From a virus: 64,000 nucleotides of DNA. The stretch is from positions 19,704 to 83,703 of the IMG/VR virus record IMGVR_UViG_3300008267_000022; one strand, given 5' to 3'. The notes under the pieces were generated by a model. The model saw nothing but the letters and a program-made list of their open reading frames with translations, did not search any database and was not told where the DNA came from. The translations under genes and the position numbers were made by a program. Each line of letters starts with the position of its first letter. Position 1 is the stretch's first letter. Positions 41,609 to 51,575 of this stretch are shown in pieces.

Positions 41609-44083
41609 TTAGAATGGATCAACAGTTAATGTTGGGCTACCACCAGCAAAGAAGTTTGGTTGATTTACTGTTACAACAGATGAAGTATAAGTATAAATCA
41701 ATTGGGCTGGGCTGACGATGTTTCCTGAGTTATCTATTATTTGGGTAAATAATTTAAAATCATTATTTCTAGGGTCAGCGGAGTTAGCTATTAAGTTAGG
41801 GAACACCATATTAACATTATACCAATATGATTGGTAGCTATACCCTATGTTATAATTTACCCCTCCAGAATATGGCATAGAAGGTATAAGTGATGATGAA
41901 CATACTGTACCTCCTAAATTAGGTAAAATGGTCCAACCTGTAGGAGAACCAACGGATGGGACAAATGGGATAGTTTGGGCAGAATATAATGGTAAAGTTG
42001 CACCGAAAAATCCTCCTGATCCTGAATAGAATGTAGGTGCGGTTACTGATCCTGTTAGTAATCTAGTATTTCCCCAAGGTTGGGTGTATTTTGATGAGTT
42101 ATTATTAGTTTGGGAAACAGTGTTAGGTGGAAGTGAAGCAAAGCTAGAAGAATTAAATGAATCTAAAATAGCAGTTGGGTGGCCTTTGTACTTATTATAC
42201 CCATAACAATCAGTACATCCACCAAAATTTAAACAATCCGCTACTTCAGGCATTGGTATTGTTATAGACCAGAATCCAGATGGATTGTTTTCAACAAACA
42301 CTATACTAGGATAAGCAGTTCTATGAATGTAAAATGTCAGGGGAACATTAGGATCACCACAAACACTGTTAGGAGTTACAGATCGAGGTACTATTAACTT
42401 ATACCCAGCATAATATCTGTAATTAGTACAATCTGTTACTATAGGGCCTACATTGTTAATTAGAATTGCTTCTTGATTTAATAATTCATTCTTATAATGA
42501 AGATAATCAACAGCATTGTCAAAAGTCATATATATTTGACCTAAAACAGCTCCATTAGATGCAAATCCATTAGCAGGAACATTAGTTTTATCAAATGTTA
42601 TAGTTGCTGGTTTAGGAATATCACATGCATTAGCTAAATATGTTGTAAATACGTTACACTGTGTTCCACCATCTAGAGAAATATAGTTCCAAGGGTGGTA
42701 GGTTTGATTAGGGCTACTTGAACCATAATAAGAAATATAATCTAAATCTGAAGAATATGCAAAGCATCCTGAAGCATTTACTATTAATCTTTGGTTAAGG
42801 CATGGGTTTTGTGATGCTAATACTCTGTCAAGGTTAATAGAGGTTATTTTTCTTGGTGGGTTGCTGTCAAATGTACAATCTTCACAATCAAATTTATCCA
42901 AACATTGCATTTTTAATTGCCAACTTGTTTGTGGATTTGTTGGGTTTGGAGTAATTATAATTTCTAATTGGTCAGTAGCTGTTCTTTCTAATCCTGTTAA
43001 GCTAAGTACTCTTTTAAGACCACCACCATAATCTACTGATGTTTTAGGGTAAACACCACTTGTGAAAGATTGACTGTAGTATAAATTACTAGCTGTTACT
43101 GCTGGGAATGCTAAATTTACATCACTTCCTATGTTTATGTTTTCTAAATAAATTGGCCCTGAATATAATGTTGGGTTAGTAGTAGCTGATGGGTTACCAG
43201 ATTTAAATTTAATGATTAAATTATCATAAATGTTATAACCAGTGAATTGGTAAGCAAAATGGATAGTAGATAATGATAAATCATAAGTTGCTGATATAGG
43301 GGGAACGGCAACTCCATTACCAGTTGCTGTTAAGCTTACTTGGTGGGTATAAGGTAAAGGGAATGTTCCATTATCACATTTAAATGCTGAGACTACTGCT
43401 GTTTCAAAACAACTGTCAAATGGAATATTTACTCCATTACCTGATCCACTTACACTGCTATAAGTAGTTCCATTTATGATAACATCATGGATTATCCCTT
43501 CATAATTTCCTGCTACTACCATAGGAGCAGTATTAGCAGCTATAGTTAATGGGTGAGGGAATTGGTAATTAAAAGTAGAACCAAACCCTGTTGTAATAGC
43601 TGGGGCTGAGTAGTCACCATTTAAGTACCATCCTATGACATAATCTGTAACTGTTCCGCATGTACTGATTAAGTTGCCAGCAATAATTCGTCCTACTGTA
43701 GTAGGATCATATGTATCAAATTCAATCCCACATTCAGTACACCAACTAGTGCAATCACTAATGTCAATGAGAGAATAACAACATTCAGTAGTAATAGCAC
43801 CCGCAGCTATATCATCTGGGTTGAAGATTGAAGCTACACTCATTTGATTTACACATTGGTCTACTATTAATAGTTGTGTAGCATTGTTGGGAATACCATT
43901 AACAGTATAAGGGCATGTTCCTGTTGGTGGAGGAAATAATGCTGATAACGGGATGTTAGTAGCTATAGGGGTAGTAAAACCATCAGCATTAGTGTATACT
44001 GAGAAACTACCTAATCCACCATTTGAAAGGTTAGTAGGGTCAAAGTTGGTTGATAGCGGGTCTAAACAGATAGTGTAGTTCAT
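41609..44083 (-). CDS. Large fibre-like virion protein, 824 aa, Cys-rich
   Basis: Extracellular-style sequence: Ser/Thr/Asn-rich beta regions, many short Cys pairs (CTSWCTEC, CEDC, CTDC) and no catalytic motif I recognise. Similar Cys-pair modules (SDCTSWCTECG) also occur in the neighbouring 1211-aa adhesin, so the two probably belong to one appendage. Last gene of the block, ending at a strong terminator. No signal peptide, as expected for a virion component assembled in the cytoplasm. Confidence 0.75.
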   Translation of the reverse strand: MNYTICLDPLSTNFDPTNLSNGGLGSFSVYTNADGFTTPIATNIPLSALFPPPTGTCPYTVNGIPNNATQLLIVDQCVNQMSVASIFNPDDIAAGAITTECCYSLIDISDCTSWCTECGIEFDTYDPTTVGRIIAGNLISTCGTVTDYVIGWYLNGDYSAPAITTGFGSTFNYQFPHPLTIAANTAPMVVAGNYEGIIHDVIINGTTYSSVSGSGNGVNIPFDSCFETAVVSAFKCDNGTFPLPYTHQVSLTATGNGVAVPPISATYDLSLSTIHFAYQFTGYNIYDNLIIKFKSGNPSATTNPTLYSGPIYLENINIGSDVNLAFPAVTASNLYYSQSFTSGVYPKTSVDYGGGLKRVLSLTGLERTATDQLEIIITPNPTNPQTSWQLKMQCLDKFDCEDCTFDSNPPRKITSINLDRVLASQNPCLNQRLIVNASGCFAYSSDLDYISYYGSSSPNQTYHPWNYISLDGGTQCNVFTTYLANACDIPKPATITFDKTNVPANGFASNGAVLGQIYMTFDNAVDYLHYKNELLNQEAILINNVGPIVTDCTNYRYYAGYKLIVPRSVTPNSVCGDPNVPLTFYIHRTAYPSIVFVENNPSGFWSITIPMPEVADCLNFGGCTDCYGYNKYKGHPTAILDSFNSSSFASLPPNTVSQTNNNSSKYTQPWGNTRLLTGSVTAPTFYSGSGGFFGATLPLYSAQTIPFVPSVGSPTGWTILPNLGGTVCSSSLIPSMPYSGGVNYNIGYSYQSYWYNVNMVFPNLIANSADPRNNDFKLFTQIIDNSGNIVSPAQLIYTYTSSVVTVNQPNFFAGGSPTLTVDPF

Positions 44084-44107
44084 GTTTTTGTTTTTTTATT
44101 TTTTATA

Positions 44108-45673
44108 TTAACAATTATTGTGGTGGGTAGTAAGACCAACTTGCCAGTAAGTTGAACCACTACACGCTAATGTTTTAGTGTCATTACTTCCCGATGTTGT
44201 AATGTAATTTATTTCATCTACAATAGTCATAGGTTCTGATGGCGTCCAAGCTGTTGTCCATGCTTTAACTCCTAATTCTGAAGCTACATGGTCTATACGG
44301 CAAGATAATCCCATACTAGAAGCAATAATAGTACCTGCAGGAGCACATACTCCTGGTGCTGGGCATCCATCACCTGCAAAATTTAAACCTATAACTTTCC
44401 ATGTTCCTGAAAAATTAGCTATTAATGTAGATCCTGAATCTCCTGCCCATATAGGGAATGGGCACACAGTTGCTGATCCTCCAGCTACTGGTGGGGTATA
44501 AGATGCACTGTTAAATGGTTTAACAAATTTAAGTAAATCTGTAAATAATGCTGGTGTGCTTACACCTTGTAATGGGTATGATACAGGCCCTGCAAAATAA
44601 CCAAAGAATCTTATTGGGCATAAAGTAGTTGGAGATCCTTTAACACCTGTAGATCTTCCAGAGCTGTAAAGTTCTGGGTTAGTAGCTAATAAGTTATTAA
44701 TTTCTGCAGTAGATGCAAAAGGCATTGCTGGAAGGTATGGTAAACCATGTTGTTGCCATGATGAGCTATTTGCTACTCCAACATTATCACTTCCTGAGCA
44801 ATAGATAGAGAATATAGCTCCATCTACTCTATTAATTTTAGTAGGTGTAGCTGTAGTAGTAGTAGTACTGTATAAAGGCACATATCTAATTACTCTTCCT
44901 ATATTATCCGTGCTAGTTACTGGTTGTGCTGAAAATTCTCCACTTTGATATACTAATTCTGTATATGAACTAGGAGGAGTGTTATTTCCGTTTCCATCTA
45001 CTAAATCAAATTCATTTTGAGGGTTAGTGTATGTTCTTTCATTAGTGTAAAAAGCATCTCTAATTACTACGTGGTTGTTAGTTAAACCAACTAAAGCATT
45101 AGTAGCTGTATCTTGACAAACTAGCCCCATAGTACCTACTGATCCTGCGGCTGCAAATGGTGTTGAGTGGGAAGTAGAAGTAATAGAAATTCCTCCTTTT
45201 ATAGGTCTCATTCTATTTCTATTCGTTGGAGATTGAACAGTAGCCGAAAAAGGACCAGCTCCAGCCCAATACCAAGGTAATTCCCCTTGATAGCAAGAAG
45301 AATCGCAAGCCATAGCCGTTGGGGATCCAGCCTCTAAAAGTATTTGAGTATCTAATGCACCGTTACCTGATCCTGAAAGGCGAACTAGTTTGTAATCATT
45401 TATAAAACTAGCAATAGAGCTGGAGGTTGTTGATCCAGAATCTAAATATGATGCTGCAGGGATTGTAAGAAATAATGAAGCTGTTCCTGTGAATTGAACA
45501 TATTCGTCCCATAAAGCATATGCTCCAGCTAAGGATCCAGTTTTAGACCCACTATATCGCAATTTTATACCATATCCTACAGTTGTTCCTTCAAGTCCTT
45601 TATCTATAGTGTCTAAGGACATAGAGATTAAAAATTCTCTTACACTATCATTATAATCAAAATAATCTGCCAT
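44108..45673 (-). CDS. Virion-associated protein with trypsin-like (S1-type) protease triad, 521 aa
   Basis: Residues LVGLTNNHVV near 199 provide a His in the position of the trypsin A-A-H-C motif, RVDGAIFSI near 284 a candidate Asp, and WAGDSGSTLI near 412 the G-D-S-G nucleophile. Spacing is plausible for an expanded chymotrypsin fold. N-terminal about 100 residues are Ser/Gly-rich. Lying between two fibre genes, it might process fibres or cut host surface protein; either is inference. Confidence 0.75.
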   Translation of the reverse strand: MADYFDYNDSVREFLISMSLDTIDKGLEGTTVGYGIKLRYSGSKTGSLAGAYALWDEYVQFTGTASLFLTIPAASYLDSGSTTSSSIASFINDYKLVRLSGSGNGALDTQILLEAGSPTAMACDSSCYQGELPWYWAGAGPFSATVQSPTNRNRMRPIKGGISITSTSHSTPFAAAGSVGTMGLVCQDTATNALVGLTNNHVVIRDAFYTNERTYTNPQNEFDLVDGNGNNTPPSSYTELVYQSGEFSAQPVTSTDNIGRVIRYVPLYSTTTTTATPTKINRVDGAIFSIYCSGSDNVGVANSSSWQQHGLPYLPAMPFASTAEINNLLATNPELYSSGRSTGVKGSPTTLCPIRFFGYFAGPVSYPLQGVSTPALFTDLLKFVKPFNSASYTPPVAGGSATVCPFPIWAGDSGSTLIANFSGTWKVIGLNFAGDGCPAPGVCAPAGTIIASSMGLSCRIDHVASELGVKAWTTAWTPSEPMTIVDEINYITTSGSNDTKTLACSGSTYWQVGLTTHHNNC

Positions 45674-45707
45674 TTTTTTATTTTTTTATTTTTTTATTTT
45701 TTATTTT
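45674..45707 (-). repeat. A-rich (AAAAAAAT)n leader tract
   Basis: Between the 1211-aa adhesin and the protease gene the minus strand is a run of AAAAAT/AAAAAAAT units right up to the ATG. It resembles a simple-sequence repeat and an enhanced A-rich Bacteroidota ribosome loading region. Confidence 0.6.
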
Positions 45708-48700
45708 TTATGAGCATGTTTTAGTAGTGAATGACACATACATTGTATGAATAGCATTACAGTCCTCACAATTTTCGTATACAGTATTATTTGTAAAATA
45801 ATTACCCTCGTGATAAATAGTAGCATTGATTGTAGGGTTGTAATTTATTTCTTCAACAAATTGCCAACATCTATCATCTGCATCTTTTTGGATTTCTCCT
45901 GGGGTGGTTGTAGCTCCTGCTTCTGTTTGGATAAGAATATCTGACCCGCCACATTCTTGGAAGATATAATATGCTGGGTATTCATAACATAAGCCTGTAA
46001 GAGGGTTAATTAAACCTTGAAGTATGTTTTGGTTTGATGCTAAGTTGTTATAAAAACATGATGTTGGAACTGCTGTATTTATAGAGCTATTCCAAGCACC
46101 TACACCTGGGGTTGTAGTAACTGATGTTGCATCGTTATAAAGGGTTTCAGATAAGTTTTTAGTTATCCAAACTTGGTTTCCTATAACAATACCATCATAT
46201 ATAGTTCCATCATTTCCTACATATGCTCCAAAAATAGTATTTCCGTTAGTTTCACCTGCAACCGCTGGTCGAACTAAGCGGATTGAGCATCCGTAATTTT
46301 TAGTGTAAATATTTCTATAAACTTCATCAGTCCAATGTTTTAATTCACGAGTAGCTAATTTAGTGATGTTTGAAGCTGGAGGAATAGGTAATGAGTTAGC
46401 ACTCCACCAAACACCGTCTAATCCTAGACCGCTAAATGTTCCTGAATTGTCTCGTTTTCCACCAGCAACTCCAGACCAACCACTGTTATTTGCATCTGTT
46501 TGGGCGCCAACATTTGGAAGTTCCCAACAAGTAGCATTTGTATCTCTAGTATAATCTTTCATCTTACCACCAACAGCTACATCTAAACTTCCAGTAATAA
46601 GCACGTTAGCAGGTGCTGTTCCTCCATTTAAATATGTTACAAGCGCGTTCCACTCAGTTTCTGATGGTACCACCCAAGTATTGTTAGCAGTTAAGTTATC
46701 ATTAACTATACCACCAGGGCCACGGCCTTGAAGTGTATATCCTCCTCTATCTAAAACGTATCCATTATATAATGTACCATTAGTACATTCAATACAATCA
46801 CCACAAGGAATCGCACTTCCTGAAGCCATACAATCGTCACATGGAGAAGGTCCTAAAGGGTCAGTTCCTGGGGGGCATGATGCTGTGATAGGCACTGTTG
46901 AGAAGTTGTAAATTATGTCAGTTGATGATTGCCAGAAAATATTTAAATCATCTAAGCTATTAGCATGTGAAATTTCTGTAGCTGTATTATCAAAGATAAA
47001 TCCTGCAAACCCTGCATAACTTCCAAATTCATCTTTAGCTTCTAATGTCATAACATTACAACCAGCAGGAAGAGTAATTGGGAATACATGCCAACAATGG
47101 TATGTGTATTGGGTACCAACAGGAGATAAATTAGAATTTATATTTGGATTTATACCTGCAGTACGAGAATTTATATGTTGAACATTAAAGTTACTTAATA
47201 CAGTTTGGTTACTTATAGATACAAGATCACTACCATTTAATCTAAGTCTAAATACATCATCTCCTATTAATGCAGCATACATTGTTTTTGAAGATGTAAC
47301 ATCTAGGAATGACCCTCCTCCCATCCATGTTTGTGATAAATTAATATCAGCCATGTTATTATTAGCCAAGTTGTTTGAAGGATTCATACCATTATTAGTC
47401 CACCCTGTTGTACGCCAGAAACTAGCACTTAATATATCAAAAGTGAACTGAGTGTTGAATACATTAGGGTCACCAAATAATGGTGATTGGTTCCCAGGAA
47501 GGAGTGATGAAGGAGATATCCCAGAAGTGTTATATTGATGATAAAGCACTGCTCTACCCCATCCCCATGCTGAGCATTGTGTAGGGGTTGTAGCAAATGT
47601 TTGTCCTGTAACAATTTTTGGTACAGCTATTGATCCTGTTTCTACACAAACTGATCCACTTAAGTAATACCCCTCAGGACATATACAAGAATATTCAATA
47701 TCATCAAAGCAATATGCTGATCCTGTTATGGTACAATCATCTGGTTGTGGTGGGCATTCTAATAATGTTACACAAATGTTGTCTATTGAAATCCTAGAAA
47801 AAGATCCTGTTGGTACTCCAAAGTAAAATGATAAGTTAGGAGATCCTGCAGTTATTGTAAAGTTAAATGCTGTTGGAGTTGTAGTTAAGTTTTGAGCAGA
47901 ATCAACAGCTTGTATAGGAAGTTGTTGTCCATAACCAAGTGTTATGATTGAATTTACACTTGGGTCTGATTGCCATGCTTGGAAACAAACACTGTATGAG
48001 CATGATGGGGTAAGAAGTTCATATTTTGTTAATGATACAGCAGAAGTGTTATTAGCGTCTAATTGAGCATTTACAGAAGCTAAAGCTACTCCAGATCCAA
48101 ATCCCCATCCCCCTACGTTAGGAGTAAATCCTCCAGGTGTGTATCCCCAACCTGCTACTCCATTACTGAATCCAGGGTTAGATACTATGTTAAGGTCTGG
48201 GTCACATTCGCAATAAGTTGGGATTGGTGGGCAATCTCCATAATATTCACAACATCCACCATCACCTACACTTGCACTTTGGCATGCTGCTAAAGTAGCA
48301 AATGATCCAGTAGAACCAAAAGGTGCAGCAACACATCCATTTGGTGTACAATTCCATCCACTACCAGTACACGGTTGGCAATTTTCTTGACATTGTGCTA
48401 ACGTTGAATAAACACCAATAGAACCTGAAGGGGCAGATACACATCCTTCGCATCCACAGTTCCAACCCCAATCTACATCACCTGGGGTAGGTGAGAATGT
48501 AGGGCATGGTTTTTCTGGTAATTGGGTAACGTTTTCTAATAAGAAAAAGCCTTTATTTCCAAAGTAGTTATACCACGTATTTGTTGGAGGAGTATAAGCA
48601 CAAGATGCTGAAAACATTGATAATACATGGAAGAATGTATTATTACTTAATTCATTTGGGGTTCCAATTGAAGCTGATGGGGTACAAATCCATTTATGTT

Positions 48701-49343
48701 GGTTTGCAATACTAAATGATTGACCGTTATAATTAGTTCCAGAATATGTAACATTAGGTTTCCAGAAAATTTTATACAGAGTGCTAGTACCAAAATTAGC
48801 TGCTGTAGAAAAGTCTGGTATGTATGCGGTATATACTTTTTGTCCGTTTCTAAAAGTACCATCCCAATCTCCATTTAAGTTTCCTTGAAAATTAAATACA
48901 TTAGATTTATCAAAAGTAAATTTAAGACAATTTTTACATTTACCCATTGTAGGCCATTTCGGCTTAGGTTTAATATAATCTATACCAATTGCAAGAGTAG
49001 CACCCCCTTTAGTAGTATATGTCTTAGTTTTGTCTGTGTTTACTGCAACTACTGATACGTCTCCTATTTCGGTGTCATCAATAATTTCAATAGTTAAAGT
49101 AACATATGATGCTATACTTAAATTTATTTCAGGGATTGATTCTAAAAAGTCTATTAAAACTGCCGTAGTTGCAGAATCTAAAGAATTAATTAAATTTGAA
49201 TTAAGACTTTCTAGGATATCTCTAGTTGCAGGATCTAATGTACTACCAGGAGTAAGTATATCTTTTAAACCAGGGTCTGGTGTTCCTTTAAAATACATTA
49301 CATTTTTTAGAACATCATACTGTATAAATGAATAAGTTGTCAT
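45708..49343 (-). CDS. Giant adhesin/tail-fibre protein with Cys-rich modules and FISUMP-like domains, 1211 aa
   Basis: Multi-domain host-recognition candidate. About residues 298-365 hold two Cys-rich modules (WNC ... GCV-x-AP-x-GS-x-G ... TLA-x-CQ), then a carbohydrate-binding-like beta domain and EGF-like Cys clusters. Residues about 894-1021 (VVPSETEWNALVTYL ... VWWSANS ... GCSIRLVRP) match the Fibrobacter succinogenes major paralogous (FISUMP) C-type-lectin-like domain, and about 1051 (YDGIVIGNQVWITKNL) begins a second partial copy. FISUMP domains are typical of Bacteroidota/Fibrobacter surface proteins. Confidence 0.75.
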   Translation of the reverse strand: MTTYSFIQYDVLKNVMYFKGTPDPGLKDILTPGSTLDPATRDILESLNSNLINSLDSATTAVLIDFLESIPEINLSIASYVTLTIEIIDDTEIGDVSVVAVNTDKTKTYTTKGGATLAIGIDYIKPKPKWPTMGKCKNCLKFTFDKSNVFNFQGNLNGDWDGTFRNGQKVYTAYIPDFSTAANFGTSTLYKIFWKPNVTYSGTNYNGQSFSIANQHKWICTPSASIGTPNELSNNTFFHVLSMFSASCAYTPPTNTWYNYFGNKGFFLLENVTQLPEKPCPTFSPTPGDVDWGWNCGCEGCVSAPSGSIGVYSTLAQCQENCQPCTGSGWNCTPNGCVAAPFGSTGSFATLAACQSASVGDGGCCEYYGDCPPIPTYCECDPDLNIVSNPGFSNGVAGWGYTPGGFTPNVGGWGFGSGVALASVNAQLDANNTSAVSLTKYELLTPSCSYSVCFQAWQSDPSVNSIITLGYGQQLPIQAVDSAQNLTTTPTAFNFTITAGSPNLSFYFGVPTGSFSRISIDNICVTLLECPPQPDDCTITGSAYCFDDIEYSCICPEGYYLSGSVCVETGSIAVPKIVTGQTFATTPTQCSAWGWGRAVLYHQYNTSGISPSSLLPGNQSPLFGDPNVFNTQFTFDILSASFWRTTGWTNNGMNPSNNLANNNMADINLSQTWMGGGSFLDVTSSKTMYAALIGDDVFRLRLNGSDLVSISNQTVLSNFNVQHINSRTAGINPNINSNLSPVGTQYTYHCWHVFPITLPAGCNVMTLEAKDEFGSYAGFAGFIFDNTATEISHANSLDDLNIFWQSSTDIIYNFSTVPITASCPPGTDPLGPSPCDDCMASGSAIPCGDCIECTNGTLYNGYVLDRGGYTLQGRGPGGIVNDNLTANNTWVVPSETEWNALVTYLNGGTAPANVLITGSLDVAVGGKMKDYTRDTNATCWELPNVGAQTDANNSGWSGVAGGKRDNSGTFSGLGLDGVWWSANSLPIPPASNITKLATRELKHWTDEVYRNIYTKNYGCSIRLVRPAVAGETNGNTIFGAYVGNDGTIYDGIVIGNQVWITKNLSETLYNDATSVTTTPGVGAWNSSINTAVPTSCFYNNLASNQNILQGLINPLTGLCYEYPAYYIFQECGGSDILIQTEAGATTTPGEIQKDADDRCWQFVEEINYNPTINATIYHEGNYFTNNTVYENCEDCNAIHTMYVSFTTKTCS

Positions 49344-49374
49344 GTTTTTACTTTTGTTTTATAAAATTTTTATA

Positions 49375-50442
49375 TTATGAATTAGCTTCAGTATTATCAT
49401 CATTGATACATGAAAGTATTTTTCCGTCACCTTGAATATTTGAAATAGATTGAGTAAAGTCTCCTGAGGTTAGTCGGCATCCGAATAATAATCCGTTTAT
49501 TGGGTTAACACCAGAAGCAAAGCTATTAGCTCCACCAGTACAATTTTTCAAAGTAGCGTCTACTTTAATAAACCCAATAGGTGCAAAACTATCAGTTCCA
49601 CCTACACAATTTTCCATTGTTCCTCCTTCAATATCTCCATTAAATGCAAAGCTTTCATCTCCAGCAACACAATTAGTAAAGGTTCCATTGCAATAATTTC
49701 CAAAAGAGTTACTGCCTCCAATACAATTTATAAATGTTCCATAAGCATTACCATTACCTCCAAAACTATAATTACCACCTTCACAATCTATAAAAGTTCC
49801 AGCAACATTAATTCCCGGAGACGATGGAGCTCCTGGTAGTGGGTCATATGCTCCTCCAAAGCTTTCATCGCCACCTTTACAATTTTTTACTTTTAATAAG
49901 TTTAAATTAGTAGCAATTTCAAAATTGTTATTTCCTGCATCAATTCCTCTTACATATACATCATTTGCTGTTACACTAATTGAACCAGTCCCTATAAGAT
50001 ATACATCTTTTTCTCCAGTAAGAGAAACAACATCAATGTATTGAGTATCTAAAATAAAATCAGAAGTAAATTGATATTTTCCAGGAGCTACTAATACTGA
50101 AAATCTATTAGTAGGTGTCAGGGTAAGGTCTTTAGCGGCTACATAAGATGCTGATAGTAGTAGAGCATTTTGGGTTGGAGTTCCATTAGCTTCTACAAAG
50201 ATATAATTTGATCCTGATAATGGTTTTATCTCTATTTCACTGATTGATTGTGAAAGGATTAATACTTCAGCTGTAAGTTCAACCACAGATTGCGAAATAG
50301 CAGATACTGACTGTGAAACAGCAGATGAATCTCCAATTGAAGATGATAAGAATAATAAACTATTATCTAATTCTTCAAGGGTTAGAGCTGATCCTTTTGC
50401 ATCTGGGCCTAATACTCGGGTGTAAAAGTTGTATTGCGACAT
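49375..50442 (-). CDS. Beta-helix tail fibre protein, 355 aa
   Basis: The N-terminus has the QYNFYTRVLGPDAKGSALTL fibre-attachment style, then a coiled coil of SQS repeats (SVSAISQSVVELTAEV). From about residue 100 it becomes a right-handed beta helix: repeated rungs of the form GTF-x-NC-x-GG-x-x-SF-G with Cys and Phe stacked at about 20-residue spacing. No catalytic glutamate/aspartate pair is evident, so binding rather than depolymerase activity is more likely. Confidence 0.8.
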   Translation of the reverse strand: MSQYNFYTRVLGPDAKGSALTLEELDNSLLFLSSSIGDSSAVSQSVSAISQSVVELTAEVLILSQSISEIEIKPLSGSNYIFVEANGTPTQNALLLSASYVAAKDLTLTPTNRFSVLVAPGKYQFTSDFILDTQYIDVVSLTGEKDVYLIGTGSISVTANDVYVRGIDAGNNNFEIATNLNLLKVKNCKGGDESFGGAYDPLPGAPSSPGINVAGTFIDCEGGNYSFGGNGNAYGTFINCIGGSNSFGNYCNGTFTNCVAGDESFAFNGDIEGGTMENCVGGTDSFAPIGFIKVDATLKNCTGGANSFASGVNPINGLLFGCRLTSGDFTQSISNIQGDGKILSCINDDNTEANS

Positions 50443-50502
50443 ATGTTTTTATTATACATATGTCTGTTTTAATGATAGTGTAAAGGGTAGGATAGAACTT
50501 TG

Positions 50503-51285
50503 CTAAACTCCTCTTTTTGTGTCAAAAGCAATAATATGGTCTCTTCCTGTCATATTATATCCTTTTTCAGCGCACATGTCAAATACAAGAGGATACATTT
50601 TAATTAACTCTTCTCTTGTATCTCCAGCAGGCATAATGAATGTTTTATGTTTTGGAATATCCAATGCTACTCTAAATGCTTCAATTTCAGCTAAATTTTC
50701 TTCAGTACCATCCCAAACTGGTTTGTAATGGTAGTCTAAATGATAATCCAAGGTTTGTTTGATGGTATCTATTTTTAAACGAAATTTATTGTGTTGATCA
50801 ATCATTTTTTGGTCCACAATCGCTCCTTGAGGCGTAACAGCTCCAAGTACGGGAATAGAATTACCAAATTTAGGACTGAGCGATATAAGAGCCAAAGGAT
50901 AGTCTGTAGTAATAAAATGAGAACCTTCGGTTTCAATAGTAATAAAAATATCTCTTTCATTTGCAAAGTGTGTTAACTCATTTACAAGTTTAGGATGCAT
51001 TGTAGGTGAGCCACCCGTTAACATCATTTCTTTGATGTGTGGATTTTCATCGTAAATTTTAATAATATCATTAAAGGTAAAGGTACCTTTTTCAGGATGG
51101 ATACTCGTATACCAGCTATCACACCAGCCACCTTCACCAAAATAACATCTATGAGTACATCCTGTTGTGCGTACTGCAATTGTTGGGCGCCCAAAGCGAG
51201 ATCCTTCGCTTTGAACGCAACGATATAGTTCTACAATTGGTAAAACTTTATTATAATCTTCTATTCTTCCTAGATTAGATTCCAT
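50503..51285 (-). CDS. queE: 7-carboxy-7-deazaguanine synthase (QueE), unusual cluster motif
   Basis: Radical SAM enzyme converting 6-carboxytetrahydropterin to 7-carboxy-7-deazaguanine. LYRCVQSEGSRFGRPTIAVR is the QueE start; cluster cysteines C43, C47 and C55 follow CX3CX7C (canonical QueE: CX3CX2C), with GWCDSWYT replacing the usual CDT. EMMLTGGSPTMHPKL is the glycine-rich SAM motif. 260 residues. Overlaps the thioredoxin gene by 16 bases. Confidence 0.9.
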   Translation of the reverse strand: MESNLGRIEDYNKVLPIVELYRCVQSEGSRFGRPTIAVRTTGCTHRCYFGEGGWCDSWYTSIHPEKGTFTFNDIIKIYDENPHIKEMMLTGGSPTMHPKLVNELTHFANERDIFITIETEGSHFITTDYPLALISLSPKFGNSIPVLGAVTPQGAIVDQKMIDQHNKFRLKIDTIKQTLDYHLDYHYKPVWDGTEENLAEIEAFRVALDIPKHKTFIMPAGDTREELIKMYPLVFDMCAEKGYNMTGRDHIIAFDTKRGV

Positions 51286-51518
51286 TTTTCTTTTACTTGT
51301 TCTTCAGTTAAAACTCCGATTGATTTGTCTGCCTCTTGACCATCTTTTAAAAATATAAGCGTAGGTACACTTCGAATATTATATTGTGTAGACAATTGAG
51401 GATTTTCATCTACATTAATAAATGCAACAGGGATGCGTTGCCCTACACGTTCCATAATAGGTTTAAAATTTTTACATGGCACACACCATGGAGCAGAAAA
51501 GTATAAAATTTCTTTCAT
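51270..51518 (-). CDS. Thioredoxin/glutaredoxin-like protein, 82 aa
   Basis: Thioredoxin fold with APWCVPCKNF (C12/C15) and a cis-Pro at VPTLIF. Shorter than E. coli Trx (109), like phage redoxins. It may supply electrons to NrdA or help reduce the QueE cluster neighbourhood; its place inside the 7-deazaguanine block is notable. Confidence 0.92.
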   Translation of the reverse strand: MKEILYFSAPWCVPCKNFKPIMERVGQRIPVAFINVDENPQLSTQYNIRSVPTLIFLKDGQEADKSIGVLTEEQVKEKWNLI

Positions 51519-51575
51519 TTTGTTAAAATATATGTAAATTTAATATCACCAAAAGTGGTGGTTGTCGTATAATAA

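Noticed and set aside
45708-49343. Diversity-generating retroelement
   Set aside because: The lectin-like domain is suggestive, but no reverse transcriptase or template repeat was seen in this window.
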